From Lantana camara (lineage: Eukaryota > Streptophyta > Magnoliopsida > Lamiales > Verbenaceae): 64,000 nucleotides of DNA. The number at the start of each line of letters is the position of its first letter. Positions within the stretch are counted from its first letter, which is position 1. A program made the position numbers and the translations under genes. The notes beneath the pieces were generated by a model. The model saw nothing but the letters and a program-made list of their open reading frames with translations, was not told where the DNA came from and did not search any database. Shown one piece after another: positions 59,785 to 64,000 of the stretch. Location: the NCBI GenBank assembly GCA_037501455.1, contig CM074855.1, forward strand, positions 50,413,001-50,477,000, written 5' to 3'.

Positions 59785-60266
59785 GATCCTTCTATTCCGA
59801 ATCTTAACACTTGAAGTATAACCCAATTAGAGAAATCCATGGTTCTTGAATTCTTGTATGAAGTTCCCCGATGCATTCCTTACAACTTCAAAGCTAGAGA
59901 GAAAAGAGCTTGCGATAGATTAAGGTTGTCGAAGAAATTGGCCGTGGTTTGATATTATCTTTATAGCCTATAGTCACAACTCAATCTCAAGGCTAAATGC
60001 ATGCGATTAGTGCATGCTCGTGCCATATAATTAATACTAAAGGCATACATTTGATGCCAAATGTGATAAATAATTCAACAAAGCGGAAATTAAAACAGGT
60101 GAAACACATAAAATTCAAACAAATTAATAGCAATGAATCAACAATTAGTACTAAGAATCAATGCAATGCACAATTATCAAGTAGTTCCTAAGCCGTACGA
60201 CCTAGACTCACAAGACACGACACTAGAACCTCGGTTTTGCAACCGGGCTCTGATACTACCTTAGGA
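59785..60266 (-). other. Internal domain of LARD G, 5' end, with PBS
   Basis: LARD leader sequence; the last 229 bp are duplicated at 51676-51901. The PBS on the minus strand is TAGTATCAGAGC (60247-60258) with the 8-nt spacer tcctaagg to the LTR. No gene. Confidence 0.8.
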
Positions 60267-63039
60267 TGTAGCACCCAGAACGCTAGGTAGCCACATCCCC
60301 CGCACTATAGTTCAATCCACATATGGAACGAGCACCCATACATGAATCAAGCCTATAGCGAACGAGAGACAATAAAAAAAATGACACTCTAGCTAGGCGG
60401 GACTAACCCTCAATTCAATTACAACATGCATAAACCATAAACGGAAGCATAAAATACATACATTCATTTCATTATCATCATTCCAATTCATTTACATCAA
60501 CTCCAAATATACCATTTCAAGATTTCATAACAATCTCATAAGTTCCAAGATCAAGTCAAAAAATATATATCTATATAAGTACCATAATAACCACAAGCAT
60601 AATGCAATAATGTGTACATATGCAATAACAATTACATGAACTGTGCTAGACCCGAGAAGGAAAGACCGACTCAATCCCGCCTAGCATGCACCCTGCAAAC
60701 CTGAAAATGTGAGGTGTCAGTCTATAAAAGACTGAGTGAGGGGTTTATAAATAAATATTAGCGCAATTACCATGCAAGCCATAATCTCGGGTAAGATTTT
60801 ATAAAAGAAATAATATAAGTTTAAGAGTACAATAATTCCTTGCCCGAGATTACAACTATTCCAATTTAACAATACAATCAATTCAATTCAATCAATCAGT
60901 GGCCCGACGAGATGGGCAAATCTCCAACCTTTCTCCGACTGTGTACACTAATTCAATTATTCAATGATTAGGTGATCAAGCAATCAATTACAGTGCACAA
61001 TTAACAATTTCAATAACTCCTTCTTTCTCCGGTTGATGGTGGGATTGCAAGGCCCCACCACCCAATCTCATTAGGCATAGGGTTCATGAGTCCCTATGCC
61101 CGGAACTCCTTCCTCCACTAATCTTCTAGTGGATTCAGGGGTCATCCCAATAATGTGAGGGGAGTGCAGAGTTACCCGTCAGCCCGTGCTTTCCCGGTTG
61201 GCTCATACACTAACCCTCGGGCCCACAATGAACAATACAATATACTCGCCACATTACAGTCGATCAATCGATCAATCGGTACAATTCGGTTCAGTAACAG
61301 TAATAGTAACAGTAATTCAGTACAATAGTAGTGATTCAGTTATAAATCATTTGAGGTTTATGGAAAACTATAGATATATGTGTACATTTTTGGCTGAAAT
61401 CCACATAATGGTTGTACGGTTTCCATATAACTAGAAATTAAACCTCACCTGATGAGCGACGAAACATGACAAGGATACAAGAAAGTGCCCAAACGATCAA
61501 TGATCTCCGCCCTGGAGAAAAACTGGACAAGAAAGGAAATAACGGGAACTTGTGAGACGAGACTCAATATGAGACCAAGTATGACGCACGGCCATGCTCA
61601 TGTAAATAAATAAAGCTAGCAATTAAGTGACACTTAGCATGTATGAAAACCAATTAACACCTAAGAGGTGCAATCAATCTCAAGGAGTTATGTATACATA
61701 TAATTCAATTATTTCAAGTTCAATTTATATAGAGCAAGGAGTCACACAATCCTGTTTGAGCAATTAAATACCAAGAAGTGTCAAGTAGGAGCATAATTAT
61801 CTATTAATTGAGCATATAATTCACATATGGGAGCCAAGAGAGTGAAAAGAAAGCAAGAAGAGAGGTTTTGGTGAAGTTGGGCAAAACCCGACAATATTCG
61901 GGAACGTACACGTTGTAGGAAAACTGGAATATCTTGAGTTATAGAAATTGGAATTGAGTTTTTCTTGTTGGGTATAAAACTAGACAGAAATACCTTTTGG
62001 GTTTCATATGGCTCGTTTTCTATTTCAAAAAGAGGAGAAAATGGCGTAGCCCCAAAGTTGGATGAAAGCAGTTTTCTGATAAAGTGGCGACACTAAAAAT
62101 AATTGATCATATCTCACAAACTAGAAAATATATTGAGATGATTCTAATTGTAGAATATTCTAGACTTCAAGAGGTTTCCGTGGGTTGAAAAATCAGGTCA
62201 ATCGGAGTTCCGATGAGGGTGTCCCGGCTGTGAAAAAATTGTACTGAAAATCAGTCGTGGCCGCGAAGGAAATTGGCCAACCTTTCGACTTGTTGGTCGC
62301 GGCCGCGACCATTAATGGTCACGAAACGGTCGCGGGCGCGACCACAACTCCAGCAGTAGCAAAAGCTTCGGGAAAAACAGGGCAAGGCTCGATTTTTGGC
62401 TCCCAAGTCTTCCCAAATCAAACCAATACAAGAATTCAACTCAAAACTATCATACAACTCAAATATATCCATTAGGCATCAATTAATCCATGGAAACATG
62501 CATAAATCATCAAGAATTCATAAATCAAAACCCATACAATTTCATGCCATCAACTTCTCATTTTCTTCAAAAATTCATGCAAGCTTTCCAGTATAATGAA
62601 CAAGATCATGCTTCTAAATACATATAACCAAGGAATTACTTCAAAATTCTCAAACCCTAACTTCATATATGAACTCAAGAATTCAATTAAATTCTCAACT
62701 CTACCTTAATGAAAGAAAGAAAGGAGAAATGATGGTATGATGATGATGCTTCCAACTTATGCAACTTCTTCCTTGAATTAAAGCTTGGAATTTGAGATGA
62801 AATCTTCCTTTCCTCCTTGGTGTGATATACCGTGATTTAGTGTGTGTGTGTGTGGGGGGAGGGGGGGAATTTTGATGAAATAAAATGAAATGGAATGTAA
62901 TGGAAGGAATGAGATAATATGCCAAAATCTTACAAGAAATGGGATGACAAGGCACAATTTGAACTTAAGTCCCTAAACTATATAAGTCATGCAATTAGGT
63001 ATGTATATGTGCATGTATATAATTAAATGAGTCAAGATA

Positions 63040-63082
<43 letters not shown>

Positions 63083-63559
63083 CTATATGTGCATATGTAT
63101 GCATTGTATATAATTAAAGTGGGATGAAAAGTCTTGGCATTAAAACTTATTTGCACATAAACCCTTGCCTATTAGGAATTTACAAGTTAGAGATGCATCA
63201 ACTCGGCATGTATGTGAGATGATTATATAAACATAAATATATATATATATATAAACATATATATATATATATAGCTCTAAAAGAATATGATGAAATGGAG
63301 TTGAATATATATATATACATATTATGCTAAATGACTTGAATCATGTTCGGAGAATTAAATACACACTCACGTAATTGAATTCACGAACTTATAATTTAAA
63401 TCAAAATTACAAATATTCGAATCATGGAAATTAAATAACGCTAATCAAATGAATATGAATCATGCCAAAAATTATAAATTGGTAAAATTTCATGTAAACA
63501 CTTAGTAATATAATTCATAAATATCATGAAATACATAATTTGAAAACTGGGGCATTACA
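60267..63559 (-). repeat. 5' LTR of element G (3293 bp)
   Basis: Plus-strand ends tgtagcaccc and ggggcattaca. Near-identical to 51902-55158; differences include the (AT)n run (63042-63080) and an extra AT-rich stretch (63233-63270). Palindrome units at about 62219, 62253, 62295 and 62328. Confidence 0.93.
62219..62343. promoter_or_regulatory. Paired near-palindrome array in LTR G (5' copy)
   Basis: Units near 62219 and 62253 (decayed), GGTCGCGGCCGCGACC at 62295-62310 and GGTCGCGGGCGCGACC at 62328-62343. The fourth unit is more symmetrical than in the 3' LTR copy. Confidence 0.6.
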
Positions 63560-64000
63560 TATATGCTTTTATGTCTCGATTATTGAATATTATTTCATTA
63601 TGTGACCCACATCACTATTCATCTACCGAGCCTAAACCTTCATATATTGCCCATGAAACCTTAGAAAATTAGATCTTACATTTTTTTAATTCATATCCTA
63701 GCTTTTGTTATCCCAAAATACATATTGAAATTTGTTAGCCAAAAATTCCCATTATGTCTCTAGTTACTATTCATTTCCTAAAAGTAGGAATTTGTAGAGA
63801 CACTTTTACCTATCCATATAAGGTCAAATGAATCCTTGAATTATTTCATGAATTTTCGTAACCTTCTCAAGCCCTAATTCTTATTCTAACTACCATAGTA
63901 CCAAAAACCGTCCGGAAACCCTAATTTCAAGTATTTAGCATTTAAACACTTTCCCTATTCGATATTACAGCCAAAACTATTCTTGAATTATTTTATGAAT
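63560..64000. other. Unassigned sequence at window end
   Basis: AT-rich sequence next to element G with no open frame of note. A cctaattc/accctaatttc-rich stretch (63870-63930) recalls the leader region of LARD LTRs, but I see no LTR end. Confidence 0.3.

Larger units (their letters stand above)
51676..63559 (-). mobile_element. LARD-like element G with a partial tandem second copy
   Basis: Minus-strand element. 5' LTR 60267-63559, PBS, interior 55159-60266 (5108 bp including a 1952-bp solo copia LTR), purine tract, 3' LTR 51902-55158. Beyond the 3' LTR there is a second PBS and about 220 bp of interior (51676-51901) that repeat 60038-60266. This is LTR-interior-LTR-interior, a tandem arrangement expected from recombination between LTRs of two copies. 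Both PBS copies share the same one-base change. No protein-coding frame. No target duplication can be assigned. Confidence 0.85.

Noticed and set aside
63042..63080. Long (AT)n runs as possible replication origins or promoters
   Set aside because: Simple microsatellites differing in length between LTR copies; no further support.

Overview
The window looks like nuclear DNA of a flowering plant with a large, repeat-rich genome, probably a eudicot. It is built almost entirely from nested LTR retrotransposons with plant initiator-Met-tRNA primer sites, plus one Mutator-like element, and pieces ending like CACTA and hAT elements. I find no intact host gene, tRNA, rRNA or CRISPR array. The only long open frames belong to one Ty1/copia element on the minus strand (29161-33055).

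Most of the rest belongs to one group of related large non-coding elements, of the kind called LARDs (large retrotransposon derivatives). Their LTRs of 2.6-3.9 kb start TGTAACGCCCC or a variant and end in a reduced inverse of it. They have an 8-nt spacer before the primer-binding site, a non-coding internal domain of about 3.1 kb, an array of small hairpins, and a purine tract. Copies named here: A (window start to 12440, +), B (12575-45789 in pieces, +), E (45790-50740 in pieces, +), G (51676-63559, -), solo LTRs H (18635-21286, -) and F (46600-49715, +), and a G-type LTR fragment (43162-45643, -).

Layout, outermost first. E is interrupted by B, whose start lies left of the window. B's 5' LTR is interrupted by a copia LTR fragment (12441-12574), which is itself interrupted by A. 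A's internal domain holds another copia LTR (5005-7296). Further along, the same B LTR was hit by a decayed copia element C (13817-38606), which carries solo LTR H. C's 3' LTR was hit by a Mutator-like element (25382-38185), and that element holds the complete copia element D (26837-36439). B's 3' LTR is chimeric with a G-type LTR. E then resumes and carries solo LTR F. G follows as an LTR-internal-LTR element with a partial second internal domain on its far side and a solo copia LTR inside (57833-59784). Target-site duplications read directly support five insertions exactly (D atatg, H gggta, F tgggt, solo copia LTR gatcc, Mutator-like aagttttat) and one with a single mismatch (C agcgc/agtgc).

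The most unusual signals sit inside the LARD group: (1) clusters of about 16-bp near-palindromes, in pairs 31-34 bp apart, whose sequence differs completely between families while symmetry and spacing are kept; (2) a 27-30 bp period hairpin array beside the purine tract; (3) a decayed but recognisable shared coding relic. Separately, the solo copia LTRs carry six CACGTG boxes in a fixed layout, and element C's 5' LTR holds a 66-bp perfect hairpin absent from its 3' LTR.
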